DNA of 64,000 bases from Liquorilactobacillus hordei DSM 19519 (GTDB lineage: Bacteria; Bacillota; Bacilli; Lactobacillales; Lactobacillaceae), in NCBI RefSeq assembly GCF_019443985.1, contig NZ_CP049303.1, positions 620,001 to 684,000 of the forward strand, read 5' to 3'. The position numbers and the translations under genes are program-made. Shown in pieces: positions 1 to 10,965 of the stretch (its first letter is position 1; each line of letters begins with the position of its first letter). Under the pieces are notes generated by a model. The model saw only the letters and a program-made list of their open reading frames with translations. It ran no database searches and was not told the origin of the DNA.

Positions 1-90
1 AGTAAAACATAATACATTCAAATTACCACCTTTTGTCCATTTCAAGATAATTACGCAATTAAAATAAAAATGGAAAATATTGAAAAAAGA

Positions 91-120
91 TTGACAGATG
101 TCTAAATGGGATGTTATTAT
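91..120 (+). promoter_or_regulatory. Promoter of the str operon (rpsL)
   Basis: A perfect -35 TTGACA (91-96) is followed after 18 bp by a -10 TATTAT (115-120), preceded by an extended TG (112-113). It is the only strong promoter ahead of rpsL and leaves a leader of roughly 160 nt. The leader shows no structure I can assign. Function is inferred from consensus match. Confidence 0.8.
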
Positions 121-287
121 ACTCAAGGTGCTTTATGTGGACAGTTTCTCTCGTTGTCGGGACATGCTGACTGTGTTACGTTAGCATACATCGTTTCATC
201 TAGGTCTTTTTTATTTTTTTGCAAAATAATGAACCACCTGGATGTGTGTACTTAAAAAATGTAAATTTAGGAAGGAGGAAGCTTTAG

Positions 288-701
288 ATGCCAACAATTA
301 ATCAATTAATTCGTAAAGGTCGTAAATCTAAAGGTTCAAAATCTGATTCCCCAGCTTTAAACTTTGGGTATAACAGTTATAAGAAAGTTCAAACAAACAA
401 TCCTGCTCCTCAAAAACGTGGGGTTGCAACTCGTGTTGGTACAATGACACCTAAGAAGCCTAACTCAGCTTTACGTAAGTATGCTCGTGTTCGTTTGTCC
501 AACTTGATTGAAGTTACAGCGTACATTCCAGGTATCGGTCATAACTTACAAGAACATAGTGTTGTTTTGATTCGTGGAGGTCGTGTAAAGGATCTTCCTG
601 GTGTTCGTTACCATATCGTTCGTGGTGCTTTGGATACAGCCGGTGTCACTGACCGTAAGCAGAGTCGCTCGAAGTATGGTACTAAGAGACCTAAGAAATA
701 A
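288..701 (+). CDS. rpsL: 30S ribosomal protein S12
   Basis: S12 sits in the decoding centre of the small subunit. The 137-residue product has the usual Firmicutes length, with a Lys-rich insertion near residues 11-35 that E. coli lacks. The conserved PKKPNS loop (about 55-60) and [13 protein letters not shown] (about 97-109) carry lysines at the positions of E. coli K42 and K87, so no classic streptomycin-resistance substitution is visible. A strong GGAAGGAGG lies 7 nt upstream of the ATG. It is the first gene of rpsL-rpsG-fusA. Confidence 0.98.
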   Translation: MPTINQLIRKGRKSKGSKSDSPALNFGYNSYKKVQTNNPAPQKRGVATRVGTMTPKKPNSALRKYARVRLSNLIEVTAYIPGIGHNLQEHSVVLIRGGRVKDLPGVRYHIVRGALDTAGVTDRKQSRSKYGTKRPKK

Positions 702-730
702 TAATAGATCGGTTTAAGGAGGTTATTTAG

Positions 731-1201
731 ATGCCAAGAAAAGGTGCTGTTACAAAACGCGAAGTGTTCCCAGATCCAATTTACAAATCTAAATTGGTTA
801 CTCGTTTGATTAACCGTTTGATGGTTGATGGCAAGCGTGGAACTGCTTCAAGAATTTTATACGAAGCTTTTGATTCAATTAAAGAAGAAACAGGTAATGA
901 ACCATTAGAAGTGTTTGAAGAAGCAATGAAGAACATCATGCCTGTACTTGAGGTTAAGGCTCGCCGTGTTGGTGGTTCTAACTATCAGGTTCCTATTGAA
1001 GTTCGTCCAGATCGTCGTACTACATTAGGTTTGAGATGGTTAGTTAACTATTCTCGCTTACGTGGTGAACATACAATGCCAGAACGTTTGGCAAAAGAAA
1101 TTATTGATGCTGCCAATAATACTGGTGCATCTGTTAAAAAACGTGAAGATACACATAAAATGGCAGATGCAAACCGTGCATTTGCACATTATCGCTGGTA
1201 A
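731..1201 (+). CDS. rpsG: 30S ribosomal protein S7
   Basis: S7 nucleates assembly of the 30S head and contacts E-site tRNA. The 156-residue length is standard, starting [12 protein letters not shown] and containing the [11 protein letters not shown] segment that is nearly invariant in bacterial S7. It follows rpsL by 29 nt with AAGGAGG as ribosome binding site. A terminator-like hairpin immediately downstream may reduce read-through into fusA. Confidence 0.98.
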   Translation: MPRKGAVTKREVFPDPIYKSKLVTRLINRLMVDGKRGTASRILYEAFDSIKEETGNEPLEVFEEAMKNIMPVLEVKARRVGGSNYQVPIEVRPDRRTTLGLRWLVNYSRLRGEHTMPERLAKEIIDAANNTGASVKKREDTHKMADANRAFAHYRW

Positions 1202-1209
1202 ATTTGGAA

Positions 1210-1255
1210 AATGGCTATTATATGATTTCCGTAATCCTATAGTAGTCATTTTTTT
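1210..1255 (+). terminator. Hairpin with U-tract between rpsG and fusA (partial terminator)
   Basis: The arm at about 1210-1222 pairs with 1238-1250 over roughly 13 positions including G-U pairs, and is followed by seven T. Because fusA has no obvious promoter of its own in the remaining 56 nt, this probably works as a leaky terminator or attenuator inside the operon. That last point is inference. Confidence 0.6.
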
Positions 1256-1311
1256 GAAATTGTTTAAAACGTTCATAATCTTAATTAGATTTGGAAGGAG
1301 AAATCTCTCAA

Positions 1312-3405
1312 ATGGCTAACAAACGTGAATTTCCGTTAGAAAAAACACGTAATATCGGAATCGTTGCTCATATTGATGCTGGTAAAACGACAACGACAGA
1401 ACGTATCTTGTATTACACTGGTAAAATCCATAAAATTGGTGAAACCCATGAAGGGGCATCACAAATGGATTGGATGGAACAAGAGCAAGAACGTGGGATT
1501 ACAATTACATCTGCTGCTACAACTGCTCAATGGAAAGATCATCGGATCAATATCATTGATACCCCAGGACACGTTGATTTCACAGTTGAAGTTGAACGAT
1601 CATTACGTGTTCTTGATGGTGCTGTAGTTGTTCTTGATGCACAATCAGGTGTTGAACCACAAACAGAAAATGTTTGGCGTCAAGCTACAACATATGCTGT
1701 TCCTAGAATTGTTTTTGCTAACAAAATGGATAAAATTGGCGCTAACTTTGACTACTCTGTAGGTACAATCAAAGATCGCCTTCAGGCAAATGCCGTAGCT
1801 ATTCAGATGCCTATTGGTGCTGAAGATGCATTCCAAGGTGTTATCGATTTAATTGAAATGAAGGCCGACATCTACGACGAAGATGAGCTTGGTTCAAAAT
1901 GGGATACAGTTGATATTCCTGATGATTACAAAGAAGAAGCACAGAATCGTAGAGATGCAATGATTGAAGCAATTGCTGATGTTGATGAAGGTGTTATGGA
2001 AAAATACCTTGAAGGTGAAGAAATTTCTGTTGAAGAATTGAAGGCTGCTATTCGTAAGGCAACATTGAACTTAGAATTATTCCCAGTATTAGCTGGTTCT
2101 GCTTTCAAAAATAAGGGTGTCCAAATGATGCTTGATGCAGTTAATGATTACTTACCTTCACCTTTGGATGTTAAACCATACAAGGCAACTGATCCTGATA
2201 CAGATGAAGAAGTTGAATTAGTTGCAGGCGATGATAAACCATTTGCTGGTTTAGCATTTAAGATTGCAACAGACCCATTCGTTGGTCGTTTAACTTTCTT
2301 CCGTGTATATGCAGGAACACTTGAAGCTGGTTCTTATGTATTAAATGCTACTAAGGACAAACGCGAACGTGTTGGTCGCTTGTTGCAAATGCATTCAAAT
2401 CATCGTAAGGAAATTGCTGAAGTATTCTCAGGTGATATTGCTGCTGCAATCGGTTTGAAAGATACAACAACAGGTGATTCTTTAACTGATATCAAACATC
2501 CATTAATTCTTGAATCAATGGAATTCCCTGATCCAGTTATCCAAGTTTCAATTGAACCAAATACAAAAGCTGACCAAGATAAGATGGATGTTGCTTTACA
2601 AAAACTTGCTGAAGAAGATCCAACTTTCAAAGCAGAAACTAACCCTGAAACTGGCGAAACATTAATTGCTGGGATGGGTGAACTTCATCTGGATATTATC
2701 GTTGATCGTATGAAACGTGAATTCAAGGTTGAAGCTAAAGTTGGTGCACCTCAAGTTGCTTATCGTGAAACATTTACAAAGCAAGTATCTGCACAAGGTA
2801 AATTTGTTCGCCAGTCTGGTGGTAAAGGTCAATATGGTGATGTTTGGGTTGAATTTACACCAAACGAAGAAGGTAAAGGCTTTGAATTTGAAAATGCTAT
2901 CGTTGGTGGGGTTGTTCCTCGTGAGTATATTCCTTCAGTAGAACAAGGTCTACGTGAGTCAATGAAGAATGGTGTTCTTGCAGGATATCCATTGATTGAT
3001 GTTAAGGCTAAGTTATATGATGGTAGTTATCATGATGTCGATTCTAGTGAAGCTGCATTTAAGGTTGCTGCATCATTGGCATTGCGCAATGCCTCAAAGA
3101 AGGCAGGTGCCGCAATTCTTGAACCAATCATGCGTGTTGAAATCGTTGCTCCTGAAGATTATTTAGGTGATGTTATGGGACACGTTAATGCTCGTCGTGG
3201 TCGTGTTGAAGGTATGGAAGCTCGTGGAAATGCACAAGTTGTTAAAGCTTTTGTTCCACTTGCAGAAATGTTTGGCTATGCTACAACGTTGCGTTCAGCA
3301 ACACAGGGTCGTGGAACATTCACAATGACAATGGATCATTACGAACCAGTTCCAAAGACTATCCAAGAAGAAATTATTAAGAAAAATGGCGGTAGCGCCG
3401 AATAA
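1312..3405 (+). CDS. fusA: Elongation factor G
   Basis: EF-G is the GTPase that drives ribosomal translocation. The product is 697 residues. The G1 loop AHIDAGKT lies at about 19-26, and the DTPGH and NKMD motifs follow near residues 84 and 138. I chose the ATG at 1312 ([16 protein letters not shown]) because GGAAGGAG at 1292-1299 is correctly spaced for it and the protein then matches family length. An upstream in-frame ATG at 1291 would place the ribosome binding site inside the gene. Confidence 0.98.
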   Translation: MANKREFPLEKTRNIGIVAHIDAGKTTTTERILYYTGKIHKIGETHEGASQMDWMEQEQERGITITSAATTAQWKDHRINIIDTPGHVDFTVEVERSLRVLDGAVVVLDAQSGVEPQTENVWRQATTYAVPRIVFANKMDKIGANFDYSVGTIKDRLQANAVAIQMPIGAEDAFQGVIDLIEMKADIYDEDELGSKWDTVDIPDDYKEEAQNRRDAMIEAIADVDEGVMEKYLEGEEISVEELKAAIRKATLNLELFPVLAGSAFKNKGVQMMLDAVNDYLPSPLDVKPYKATDPDTDEEVELVAGDDKPFAGLAFKIATDPFVGRLTFFRVYAGTLEAGSYVLNATKDKRERVGRLLQMHSNHRKEIAEVFSGDIAAAIGLKDTTTGDSLTDIKHPLILESMEFPDPVIQVSIEPNTKADQDKMDVALQKLAEEDPTFKAETNPETGETLIAGMGELHLDIIVDRMKREFKVEAKVGAPQVAYRETFTKQVSAQGKFVRQSGGKGQYGDVWVEFTPNEEGKGFEFENAIVGGVVPREYIPSVEQGLRESMKNGVLAGYPLIDVKAKLYDGSYHDVDSSEAAFKVAASLALRNASKKAGAAILEPIMRVEIVAPEDYLGDVMGHVNARRGRVEGMEARGNAQVVKAFVPLAEMFGYATTLRSATQGRGTFTMTMDHYEPVPKTIQEEIIKKNGGSAE

Positions 3406-3408
3406 TTA

Positions 3409-3450
3409 AAAAAGACGGAAGCAAAGTTAACTTTGCTTCCGCTTTTTTTA
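3409..3450. terminator. Bidirectional intrinsic terminator after fusA
   Basis: A perfect 13-bp inverted repeat (3416-3441, centred on GTTAAC) is followed on the plus strand by seven T and on the minus strand by six T. It can therefore end both fusA transcription and the convergent nicotinamidase transcript. Confidence 0.9.
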
Positions 3451-3521
3451 TACAGCAATTGTAGCTTAATTGGACAATTATGGTCAAAAGTGGATATTGT
3501 AGAGTTCAAGATAATTGAAGT

Positions 3522-4070
3522 TTAAATAATTGTAGCTCCAAGACTTTTTTTAAAATGTTCAAGTGCCCATTCATGTCCAACTTGATTAAAGCTGGCCACA
3601 GCTTTTTGAGGAATGATAATTTTAAAGTTCTTATTATATGCATCAATGGCTGTATGAAGTACACAGATATCAGTGCAGACACCGGTAAGGTAAAGTTCTT
3701 CAATATGGTGTGTACGTAAGAAATTTTCAAGATTTGTATTTACGAAAGAGGAGTATCTATTCTTGGCAAAAAAATAAACTTTATCATCATTTTGATGAAG
3801 ATTAAACCAACTACCAACATTTCCAAAAAGCTCACGACCCCAAGTGTTTTCAAGGTTATGTGGAGGGAAAAGTTTAGTTTCAGGATGATAGGGATCATTT
3901 TCTTTATGCAAGTCTGTGGGAAAAATAACATAATCGTGATTAGTTAGAAAGTCAGTTGCTAATTTTGTGATTTCAGTGTCAATAGCTTGTCCAGAAGCAC
4001 CACAGGTTAGTGAACCTTCATCAGCAACAAAATCATTTGTATAATCAATTATTAAGAGTGCTTTTTTCAT
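3522..4070 (-). CDS. pncA: Nicotinamidase (isochorismatase-like cysteine hydrolase)
   Basis: The enzyme deamidates nicotinamide to nicotinate for NAD salvage. The 182-residue protein has the family catalytic triad D9, K103 and C136 (in GVCTDICVLHTA) and a metal site D53, H55, H71, positions that match the streptococcal nicotinamidases as I know them. Its start has AGAAGGAG upstream. It is a monocistronic minus-strand gene between the str and S10 operons, sharing a terminator with fusA. Another isochorismatase-family amidase is possible but less likely, given the full set of residues. Confidence 0.88.
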   Translation of the reverse strand: MKKALLIIDYTNDFVADEGSLTCGASGQAIDTEITKLATDFLTNHDYVIFPTDLHKENDPYHPETKLFPPHNLENTWGRELFGNVGSWFNLHQNDDKVYFFAKNRYSSFVNTNLENFLRTHHIEELYLTGVCTDICVLHTAIDAYNKNFKIIIPQKAVASFNQVGHEWALEHFKKSLGATII

Positions 4071-4150
4071 TGGAATCGACTCCTTCTAGAAGTGTTTACA
4101 AAAAGAATAAGCATTTTTTTGAAAAAAAGCAAATTAAATTAAAAAAAGCC

Positions 4151-4179
4151 TTGCGTTGAAGATGCATCCAAGGTATTAT
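4151..4179 (+). promoter_or_regulatory. Promoter of the S10-spc-alpha cluster
   Basis: TTGCGT (4151-4156), a 17-bp spacer and TATTAT (4174-4179). It is the only good promoter ahead of rpsJ and would give an mRNA leader of about 150 nt. Confidence 0.7.
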
Positions 4180-4185
4180 AGAAAG

Positions 4186-4335
4186 GTACTTGTCCAAGGG
4201 ATGAGTGCGCGCATTAAAAAGAAGTTTGAGCTGTGATGTTGAAGGTTGCGACACACCCGGGAGCTTTGCCATGGGGTGGTTGGGAATTTCGACGGAGCTA
4301 GTCTTGTTTTTAAAATAGACGAAGGAGGGAACACA
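4186..4335 (+). promoter_or_regulatory. Long GC-rich 5' leader of the S10 operon
   Basis: About 150 nt without a gene, markedly more GC-rich than its surroundings. It contains a segment GCGACACACCCGGGAG (about 4248-4263) and a CACCC/GGGTG hairpin. I recall a similar GCGACAC-CCCG segment in Bacillus S10 leaders, which suggests a conserved control region, possibly for autogenous regulation. No assigned Rfam class can be claimed from reading alone. Confidence 0.45.
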
Positions 4336-4644
4336 ATGGCAAAACAAAAAATTCGTATTCGTTTAAAGGCATACGAACATCGCATTTTAGATCAGTCTGC
4401 TGATAAGATTGTTGAAACAGCAAAGAGAACTGGTGCAGCAATCGCAGGTCCTATTCCATTACCAACGGAACGTACACTTTATACGGTTATCCGTTCACCA
4501 CATAAGTATAAGGACTCACGTGAGCAATTTGAAATGCGCACACACAAGCGTTTGATTGATATTGTTAATCCAACACCAAAAACAGTTGATTCATTAATGA
4601 AATTGGATCTACCAAGTGGCGTTGATATTGAAATCAAATTATAA
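4336..4644 (+). CDS. rpsJ: 30S ribosomal protein S10
   Basis: S10 is a 30S head protein that also serves as NusE in antitermination. The 102-residue product starts [15 protein letters not shown], the family signature. I chose the ATG at 4336, seven bases after GAAGGAGG. The in-frame extension upstream to 4246 lies in the leader and is not conserved protein. It opens the S10 operon. Confidence 0.98.
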   Translation: MAKQKIRIRLKAYEHRILDQSADKIVETAKRTGAAIAGPIPLPTERTLYTVIRSPHKYKDSREQFEMRTHKRLIDIVNPTPKTVDSLMKLDLPSGVDIEIKL

Positions 4645-4694
4645 TTCAGTAATTACTAAAGCAATAGTAAAATAAATTAATTGGAGGTGTACTC

Positions 4695-5324
4695 ATGACC
4701 ACTAAAGGAATCTTAGGGAAAAAAGTAGGGATGACACAAGTTTTCACTGATAATGGCGAATTAGTTCCTGTAACTGTCGTTGAAGTTGGTGCTAACGTAG
4801 TAATGCAAGTCAAGACTGTTGAAAATGATGGTTACGAAGCTGTTCAGTTAGGCTTTGATGATTTGCGTGAAGTGTTGTCAAATAAACCTGCTAAAGGTCA
4901 TGCAGCAAAAGCAAAAACTGCTCCTAAGCGCTTCATTCGTGAAATTAAAGATGTTGAGCTTGGAGATTACAAAGTCGGAGATGAAGTTAAGGTAGATATC
5001 TTTGAAACAGGCGACATCGTTAATGTCACTGGTACATCAAAGGGCCATGGCTTCCAAGGAAACATCAAACGTTGGGGACAATCACGTGGACCTATGGCTC
5101 ACGGTTCTCGTTACCATCGTCGTCCTGGTTCAATGGGTGCGGTTATCAACCGTGTATTCAAAGGTAAACTTCTTCCAGGTCGTATGGGTGGAGATCGCGT
5201 TACGATTAAGAATCTTGAAATTGTAAAAGCTGATGTAGAAAATAACGTACTTTTAATTAAAGGTAATGTGCCAGGTGCTAACAAGTCATTGGTTACTATC
5301 CTTGGTACAGTTAAAACAAAATAA
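4695..5324 (+). CDS. rplC: 50S ribosomal protein L3
   Basis: L3 is an early 50S assembly protein next to the peptidyl transferase centre. It has 209 residues, with the N-terminal [13 protein letters not shown] and the central [12 protein letters not shown] and [12 protein letters not shown] loops typical of bacterial L3. TTGGAGGTG precedes the ATG. Confidence 0.98.
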   Translation: MTTKGILGKKVGMTQVFTDNGELVPVTVVEVGANVVMQVKTVENDGYEAVQLGFDDLREVLSNKPAKGHAAKAKTAPKRFIREIKDVELGDYKVGDEVKVDIFETGDIVNVTGTSKGHGFQGNIKRWGQSRGPMAHGSRYHRRPGSMGAVINRVFKGKLLPGRMGGDRVTIKNLEIVKADVENNVLLIKGNVPGANKSLVTILGTVKTK

Positions 5325-5347
5325 CTCGAGGAAGGGAGGACAATTAA

Positions 5348-5971
5348 ATGCCAAAAGTTACATTATTCAAACAAGATGGTAGCAAAAATGGTGAAGTTGA
5401 GTTAAACGAAAGCATTTTTGGTATCGAACCAAATAATAATGTCGTCTTTGATGCGGTAATTATGCAACGCGCATCATTACGCCAAGGAACACATGCTGTT
5501 AAGAACAGAAGTGCAGTTTCTGGTGGTGGTAAGAAACCATGGCGTCAAAAGGGAACAGGTCGTGCTCGTCAGGGTTCTATCCGTTCACCACAATGGGTTG
5601 GTGGTGGAACAGTCTTCGGACCAACACCACGTTCATATAGCTACAAACTTCCAAAGAAGGTTCGCCGTTTAGCAATTAAGTCAGTACTTTCACAAAAAGT
5701 TGTGGATGAGAGTTTACTGATTGTTGACAAATTAAGTTTTGATCAACCAAAAACAAAGGCTTTCGCAGAAGTTTTGAATAGCTTAGATGTTAAGACAAAA
5801 GTTTTAGTAGTTCTTGAAGATGGCAATGACTTAGCTGCTCTTTCAGCTCGTAATTTACCAAATGTTACGGTCGTTGGTGCTAAAGGCGTTAATGTATTAG
5901 ACGTCATTAACAGCGACAAGTTAGTCATGACTCAAGAAGCTCTTTCTCAAGTAGAGGAGGTTCTTGCATAA
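5348..5971 (+). CDS. rplD: 50S ribosomal protein L4
   Basis: L4 lines the peptide exit tunnel through its extended loop. It is 207 residues long. The loop with [16 protein letters not shown] (about 61-76), where macrolide-resistance changes occur in other species, appears unaltered. It lies 23 nt after rplC, and its stop codon abuts the rplW start. Confidence 0.98.
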   Translation: MPKVTLFKQDGSKNGEVELNESIFGIEPNNNVVFDAVIMQRASLRQGTHAVKNRSAVSGGGKKPWRQKGTGRARQGSIRSPQWVGGGTVFGPTPRSYSYKLPKKVRRLAIKSVLSQKVVDESLLIVDKLSFDQPKTKAFAEVLNSLDVKTKVLVVLEDGNDLAALSARNLPNVTVVGAKGVNVLDVINSDKLVMTQEALSQVEEVLA

Positions 5972-5972
5972 A

Positions 5973-6257
5973 ATGGAAGCACGTAAAATTATCTTAAAAC
6001 CAGTTATCACAGAAGCTTCAACTGAAGGATTAGATGCAAAGCGTTATACATTTGATGTTGACACTCGTGCAACTAAGATTGAAGTTAAAAAAGCTGTTGA
6101 AGAAATTTTTGACGTTAAGGTTGTTAAAGTTAACATCATGAACGTTAAAGGTAAATTAAAGCGTATGGGTCGTTATGCTGGCTACACAAAAAAGCGTAGA
6201 AAAGCAATCGTAACATTAAGCGCTGATTCAAAAGAAATCAAATTATTTGAAGAATAA
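5973..6257 (+). CDS. rplW: 50S ribosomal protein L23
   Basis: L23 forms the docking site for trigger factor and SRP at the tunnel exit. The ATG at 5973 ([14 protein letters not shown], 94 residues) is chosen because GAGGAGG near the end of rplD is properly spaced. An ATG three codons upstream overlaps rplD and is less likely. The start is translationally coupled to rplD. Confidence 0.96.
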   Translation: MEARKIILKPVITEASTEGLDAKRYTFDVDTRATKIEVKKAVEEIFDVKVVKVNIMNVKGKLKRMGRYAGYTKKRRKAIVTLSADSKEIKLFEE

Positions 6258-6282
6258 AAATTTGTAATAGGAGGGAATACAC

Positions 6283-7113
6283 GTGGGGATCAAAAAATTT
6301 AAACCAACCTCTAACGGACGTCGTAATATGACTGGTTCAGATTTTTCTGAAATTACAAAAACAACTCCAGAAAAATCATTGCTTGAATCACAAAGCAAGA
6401 CAGCTGGCCGTAATAGTTATGGCCGTATTACTGTCCGTCATCGTGGTGGTGGTCACAAACGCCAATACCGTTTAATTGATTTTAAACGTATTAAAGATGA
6501 TGTACCTGCAACAGTTAAGGCAATCGAATATGATCCAAACCGTTCAGCAAATATCGCATTACTTGTTTATGCTGATGGTATTAAGTCATACATCCTTGCT
6601 CCTAAAGGTCTTGAAGTAGGCCAAACTGTTCAATCAGGAAAGGAAGCAGATATCAAGGTAGGTAATACTTTGGCATTAGCAGATATTCCTGTTGGTACAG
6701 TTATTCATAATATCGAACTTAAGCCTGGAAAAGGTGGACAATTAGTTCGTTCAGCTGGAACATCAGCACAATTACTAGGTAAGGAAGGCAAATATGTTTT
6801 AGTTCGTTTGACTTCTGGTGAGGTTCGTATGATTCTTTCAACTTGCCGTGCAACAATTGGTGCAGTTGGTAATGAACAACATGAACTTATCAAAATCGGT
6901 AAAGCTGGTCGTTCACGTTGGGCTGGCAAACGTCCTACAGTTCGTGGATCTGTAATGAACCCTAACGATCATCCACACGGTGGTGGTGAAGGTAAAGCTC
7001 CTGTCGGTCGTCCAAGTCCTATGTCACCATGGGGTAAGAAAACGATGGGTTACAAGACACGTTCTAAGAAGGCACAATCTGACAAATTTATCGTGCGTAA
7101 ACGTAACAAGTAG
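6283..7113 (+). CDS. rplB: 50S ribosomal protein L2
   Basis: L2 is needed for subunit association and peptidyl transferase activity. It has 276 residues, starts at GTG 6283 after TAGGAGGG, and carries the C-terminal [12 protein letters not shown] segment with the histidine (HPHGGG) implicated in activity. Confidence 0.98.
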   Translation: MGIKKFKPTSNGRRNMTGSDFSEITKTTPEKSLLESQSKTAGRNSYGRITVRHRGGGHKRQYRLIDFKRIKDDVPATVKAIEYDPNRSANIALLVYADGIKSYILAPKGLEVGQTVQSGKEADIKVGNTLALADIPVGTVIHNIELKPGKGGQLVRSAGTSAQLLGKEGKYVLVRLTSGEVRMILSTCRATIGAVGNEQHELIKIGKAGRSRWAGKRPTVRGSVMNPNDHPHGGGEGKAPVGRPSPMSPWGKKTMGYKTRSKKAQSDKFIVRKRNK

Positions 7114-7159
7114 CCAAAGGGTTGCTTAAGGATTAGATGATCCGAAAGGAGGATTCACA

Positions 7160-7441
7160 TTGAGTCGTAGTTTGAAAAAAGGACCATTTGCTGATGCTCA
7201 TTTGATGAAGAAAATCGAAGCTCAAGCAGATCAAGAAAAGAAATCTGTAATAAAAACATGGTCACGTCGTTCAACAATTTTCCCAAGTTTCATTGGTTAT
7301 ACAATCGCTGTGTATGATGGTCGTAAGCATGTACCAGTTTATATTCAAGAAGATATGGTTGGCCATAAGTTGGGTGAATTTGTACCAACACGTACGTTCC
7401 GTGGTCATGGTAGTGGCGATAAAAAAACAGGTGTTAAGTAA
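7160..7441 (+). CDS. rpsS: 30S ribosomal protein S19
   Basis: S19 is a 30S head protein that pairs with S13. The product of 93 residues reads [17 protein letters not shown] at the N-terminus and ends with [13 protein letters not shown] and a basic tail, all family hallmarks. It uses a TTG start at 7160 after AAAGGAGG. Confidence 0.97.
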   Translation: MSRSLKKGPFADAHLMKKIEAQADQEKKSVIKTWSRRSTIFPSFIGYTIAVYDGRKHVPVYIQEDMVGHKLGEFVPTRTFRGHGSGDKKTGVK

Positions 7442-7455
7442 GGGAGGGTAATAAA

Positions 7456-7803
7456 ATGGCTGAACAAGTTACATCAGCAAAAGCAACTGCCAAAACAGTT
7501 CGAATCCCTGCACGTAAAGCACGTCTAGTGATCGATCTCATCCGTGGCAAAAGCGTAGCTGAAGCATTAGGGATTTTAAAGTTCACACCAAGAGCTGGCT
7601 CTCTAATCATCGAAAAAGTATTAAAATCAGCAATTGCAAATGCAGAAAATAATTTTGACTTGGATGTTGAAGATTTAATAGTAAGTGAAGCTTTTGTTAA
7701 CGAAGGACCAACTTTAAAACGTTTCCGTCCTCGTGCAAAAGGTTCTGCTTCTCCAATCAACAAACGTACTAGTCATGTTACTGTAGTTGTATCTGTAAAA
7801 TAA
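7456..7803 (+). CDS. rplV: 50S ribosomal protein L22
   Basis: L22 spans the 50S and its beta-hairpin lines the exit tunnel with L4. It has 115 residues. The hairpin region [21 protein letters not shown] (around residues 83-103) shows no insertion or deletion of the sort linked to macrolide resistance. Start ATG 7456 follows AGGGAGGG. Confidence 0.97.
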   Translation: MAEQVTSAKATAKTVRIPARKARLVIDLIRGKSVAEALGILKFTPRAGSLIIEKVLKSAIANAENNFDLDVEDLIVSEAFVNEGPTLKRFRPRAKGSASPINKRTSHVTVVVSVK

Positions 7804-7816
7804 GGAGGGATAATGC

Positions 7817-8473
7817 GTGGGTCAAAAAGTAAATCCAACGGGATTACGTGTAGGAATCATTCGTGATTGGGATGCAAAATGGTATGCAGAAAAAGATTTT
7901 GCTGACAATTTACATGAAGATTTACACATCCGTGAATACATTCAAAAAAAATTAGCCGATGCATCTGTCTCTACCGTTGAAATTGAACGTGCTGCAAAGC
8001 GTGTTAATGTTTCAATCCATACTGCAAAACCAGGTATGGTTATCGGTAAAGGTGGAGCAGAAGTTGAAAAGCTTCGTAAAGAATTAAATGAATTAACAGG
8101 TAAGAGAGTTCATATCAATATTGTTGAAATCAAACGACCTGATTTAGATGCTTTATTAGTAGGCGAAAGCATTGCCGTTCAATTGGAGAACCGTGTTGCA
8201 TTCCGTCGTGCTATGAAGCAAGGTATCCAACGTACAATGCGCTCAGGTGCTAAAGGAATTAAAGTTCAAGTTGCAGGCCGTCTTAATGGTGCTGATATGT
8301 CACGTGTTGAACATTTCTCAGAAGGAACTGTTCCTTTGCACACATTGCGTGCTGATATTGATTACGCATGGACAGAAGCACAAACAACTTATGGTAAGTT
8401 AGGAATTAAAGTATGGATTTACCGTGGGGAAGTTTTACCTGCTAAGAAAGATAATCGTAAAGGAGGGAAATAA
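7817..8473 (+). CDS. rpsC: 30S ribosomal protein S3
   Basis: S3 forms part of the mRNA entry channel. The 218-residue protein contains the N-terminal [18 protein letters not shown] motif and a type II KH domain with [13 protein letters not shown] at about 75-87. Start is GTG 7817 after AAGGAGGG. Confidence 0.98.
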   Translation: MGQKVNPTGLRVGIIRDWDAKWYAEKDFADNLHEDLHIREYIQKKLADASVSTVEIERAAKRVNVSIHTAKPGMVIGKGGAEVEKLRKELNELTGKRVHINIVEIKRPDLDALLVGESIAVQLENRVAFRRAMKQGIQRTMRSGAKGIKVQVAGRLNGADMSRVEHFSEGTVPLHTLRADIDYAWTEAQTTYGKLGIKVWIYRGEVLPAKKDNRKGGK

Positions 8474-8476
8474 CCT

Positions 8477-8911
8477 ATGTTAGTACCAAAACGTACAAAA
8501 CATCGCCGCGAATTTCGTGGTAAGATGCGTGGCGAAGCAAAGGGTGGCAAGACTGTTGCTTTTGGAGAATATGGCTTACAAGCTGTTGATTCACATTGGA
8601 TTACGAACCGCCAGATTGAGGCTGCTCGTGTTGCAATGACACGTTATATGAAACGTGGTGGGAAAGTTTGGATTAAAATTTTCCCTCATAAATCATATAC
8701 TGCTAAAGCTATTGGTGTTCGTATGGGTTCTGGGAAAGGTGCTCCTGAAGGTTGGGTAGCTCCAGTAAAACGTGGCAAGATTCTTTTTGAAATTGCCGAT
8801 GTTCCAGAAGAAGTTGCTCGTGAAGCATTGCGTTTAGCTTCCCACAAGCTCCCAGTGAAGACTAAGTTTGTAAAACGTGAGGAAGTAGGTGGCGAATCAA
8901 ATGAAGGCTAA
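8477..8911 (+). CDS. rplP: 50S ribosomal protein L16
   Basis: L16 contacts the A-site tRNA elbow and is required for late 50S maturation. It has 144 residues and begins [15 protein letters not shown], as in other Firmicutes. It starts three bases after rpsC, with its ribosome binding site within the rpsC end (AAAGGAGGG). Its last 11 nt overlap rpmC. Confidence 0.97.
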   Translation: MLVPKRTKHRREFRGKMRGEAKGGKTVAFGEYGLQAVDSHWITNRQIEAARVAMTRYMKRGGKVWIKIFPHKSYTAKAIGVRMGSGKGAPEGWVAPVKRGKILFEIADVPEEVAREALRLASHKLPVKTKFVKREEVGGESNEG

Positions 8912-9095
8912 AGAAATTAATGAATTAACCACTGCTGAAATGCTCGATAAAGAAAAGCAATTCAAAGAGGAATTATTTAACTTGCGCTTCCAATTAGCTA
9001 CCGGTCAATTGGAAAATACAGCTCGTTTAAAAGAAGTTCGTAAGACGATTGCACGTATCAAGACTGCATTACGTCAACAAGAATTAAACAAATAG
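8901..9095 (+). CDS. rpmC: 50S ribosomal protein L29
   Basis: L29 is a small two-helix protein at the tunnel exit beside L23. The 64-residue product begins [14 protein letters not shown]. The ATG at 8901 is chosen over one four codons earlier because it matches the family start and the GTAGGTGG stretch lies ahead of it. It overlaps the end of rplP by 11 nt, implying translational coupling. Confidence 0.95.
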   Translation: MKAKEINELTTAEMLDKEKQFKEELFNLRFQLATGQLENTARLKEVRKTIARIKTALRQQELNK

Positions 9096-9120
9096 AATAC
9101 GAAGAGGAGGAAACTAAAGT

Positions 9121-9387
9121 ATGACTGAAGCTCGTAACCAACGTAAAGTCTATCAAGGACGTGTTGTTTCGGACAAAATGGATAAGACAATTGCTGTTGT
9201 TATTGAAACTTATAAGAACCATAAAGTTTATAACAAACGTGTTAAGTACTCCAAAAAGTATAAGGCACATGATGAAAACAACGAAGCAAGAGTTGGAGAC
9301 ATTGTAAAGATTATGGAAACTCGTCCGTTGTCAGCAACAAAGAGATTCCGTTTAGTTGAGATCGTTGAAAAGGCAGTTATTATCTAG
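9121..9387 (+). CDS. rpsQ: 30S ribosomal protein S17
   Basis: S17 is a primary 16S rRNA-binding OB-fold protein. The 88-residue product contains [15 protein letters not shown] and the C-terminal [16 protein letters not shown], both diagnostic. AGAGGAGG is upstream of the ATG. Confidence 0.97.
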   Translation: MTEARNQRKVYQGRVVSDKMDKTIAVVIETYKNHKVYNKRVKYSKKYKAHDENNEARVGDIVKIMETRPLSATKRFRLVEIVEKAVII

Positions 9388-9455
9388 AGACTATTCTAGA
9401 TTTAAATGTACTTTGATTCGTATTCTGATTCGTTAACGAAAGGAGGTCACATACC

Positions 9456-9824
9456 GTGATCCAACAAGAAAGTCGTTTAAAAGTTGCTGATAACTCTGGT
9501 GCACGTGAAATCCTTGTAATTAAGGTTTTAGGTGGCTCACGCGTTCGTACAGCAAATATTGGTGACACAATCGTTGCTACTGTTAAACAAGCAACACCAG
9601 GTGGCGTTGTCAAAAAAGGTGATGTTGTAAAAGCGGTTGTTGTTAGAACAAAGTTTGGTACACATCGTGCTGATGGTTCTTACATCAAATTTGATGAAAA
9701 TGCAGCAGTTATTATTGGTGATGATAAATCACCAAAAGGTACACGTATCTTCGGGCCAGTTGCACGTGAATTACGTGATGGAAACTTCATGAAGATTGTT
9801 TCCTTAGCACCTGAAGTATTGTAA
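9456..9824 (+). CDS. rplN: 50S ribosomal protein L14
   Basis: L14 forms an inter-subunit bridge near the GTPase centre. It has 122 residues starting at GTG 9456 ([16 protein letters not shown]) with AAAGGAGGTC upstream. The 68-nt gap from rpsQ is the widest inside this part of the cluster, but I see no promoter or terminator in it. Confidence 0.97.
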   Translation: MIQQESRLKVADNSGAREILVIKVLGGSRVRTANIGDTIVATVKQATPGGVVKKGDVVKAVVVRTKFGTHRADGSYIKFDENAAVIIGDDKSPKGTRIFGPVARELRDGNFMKIVSLAPEVL

Positions 9825-9857
9825 TAAACCGATGTTGGCAAGGAGGTGCGAAATAAA

Positions 9858-10169
9858 ATGTTCGTAAAAAAGAATGACAAAGTTAAGGTAATTGCCGGTA
9901 AAGATAAGGGAAAAGAAGGCGTCATTGAAAAAGTTTTTCCTAATAAAGACCGTGTGATTGTTAAAGGTGTAAATGTTATTAAGAAACACCAAAAGCCAAG
10001 TAACGCAAATCCTAATGGTGGAATTATTGAGGTTGAAGCACCCATTCATGTTTCCAACGTTATGTTGCTTGATCCATCAAACAATGAAACAACTCGTGTA
10101 GGTGTGAAAGTTGTTGATGGTAAAAAAGTTCGAGTTTCTAAAAAAACTGGTGAAACTTTAGATAAGTAG
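9858..10169 (+). CDS. rplX: 50S ribosomal protein L24
   Basis: L24 initiates 50S assembly. The product is 103 residues and has a KOW motif ([19 protein letters not shown], about 8-26). The ATG at 9858 is spaced 9 nt from AAGGAGGTG. A GTG-like in-frame start at 9846 lies on the ribosome binding site and is rejected. Confidence 0.96.
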   Translation: MFVKKNDKVKVIAGKDKGKEGVIEKVFPNKDRVIVKGVNVIKKHQKPSNANPNGGIIEVEAPIHVSNVMLLDPSNNETTRVGVKVVDGKKVRVSKKTGETLDK

Positions 10170-10195
10170 AATAGGAAAGGAGGATTACTTTCTTC

Positions 10196-10738
10196 ATGGT
10201 TAATCGTTTAAAAGAAAAATATGATAAAGAAGTAGTTCCATCAATAATGGAAAAGTTTAGCTATACTTCAATCATGCAAGCTCCTAAAGTTGATAAAATC
10301 GTTATCAACATGGGTGTTGGTGATGCAGTTAGCAACGCTAAGAACTTGGATGAAGCTGTTGAGGAATTAACTTTAATTTCAGGTCAAAAACCTGTTATTA
10401 CAAAGGCAAAAAAATCAATCGCTGGTTTCCGTTTACGTGAAGGTATGCCTATCGGAACTAAAGTTACATTACGTGGTGAACGTATGTATGATTTCTTAGA
10501 CAAATTAGTATCTGTTTCATTACCTCGTGTTCGTGATTTTCATGGTGTTAGCAAACGTGCCTTTGATGGTCGTGGTAACTACACATTAGGTATCCGTGAA
10601 CAGTTGATTTTCCCTGAAATTGATTTTGATGATGTTAACAAAGTTCGTGGTATGGATATTGTTATTGTTACAACTGCAAATTCAGACGAAGAATCTAAGG
10701 AATTATTGTCGCAATTAGGAATGCCATTCGCTAAATAA
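10196..10738 (+). CDS. rplE: 50S ribosomal protein L5
   Basis: L5 binds 5S rRNA and contacts P-site tRNA. The 180-residue protein has the conserved [21 protein letters not shown] block (about 64-84) and PEIDFDDV near the end. The ATG at 10196 follows AAAGGAGG. Confidence 0.98.
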   Translation: MVNRLKEKYDKEVVPSIMEKFSYTSIMQAPKVDKIVINMGVGDAVSNAKNLDEAVEELTLISGQKPVITKAKKSIAGFRLREGMPIGTKVTLRGERMYDFLDKLVSVSLPRVRDFHGVSKRAFDGRGNYTLGIREQLIFPEIDFDDVNKVRGMDIVIVTTANSDEESKELLSQLGMPFAK

Positions 10739-10751
10739 AGGGGGTTTCACA

Positions 10752-10937
10752 TTGGCAAAAAAGTCGCAAATTGCAAAGAACAAACGCGAAGCTAAGTTCT
10801 CTACGCAAGAATATACACGCTGTGAACGTTGTGGTCGTCCACATTCAGTTTATCGTAAGTTTAAGTTATGCCGTGTTTGCCTAAGAGATCTTGCCCACAA
10901 AGGTCAAATTCCTGGGATGAAAAAGGCTAGCTGGTAA
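10752..10937 (+). CDS. rpsZ: 30S ribosomal protein S14, zinc-binding type Z
   Basis: The short 61-residue form of S14 carries a zinc ribbon. Cysteines in CERCGRPH and CRVCLRD (about residues 24, 27, 40 and 43) make the C4 site, so this is the Zn-dependent paralogue and not the longer Zn-free one induced under zinc starvation in some Firmicutes. TTG start at 10752 after AAGGGGG. Confidence 0.96.
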   Translation: MAKKSQIAKNKREAKFSTQEYTRCERCGRPHSVYRKFKLCRVCLRDLAHKGQIPGMKKASW

Positions 10938-10965
10938 TCCAATAAAGTAAAGGAGGGCAAATTTA

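Noticed and set aside
7434..7763. 109-codon antisense ORF opposite rplV
   Set aside because: Codon-pattern shadow of rplV without a ribosome binding site.
9680..10049. Antisense ORFs across rplN-rplX
   Set aside because: They are shadows of conserved ribosomal genes on the other strand.
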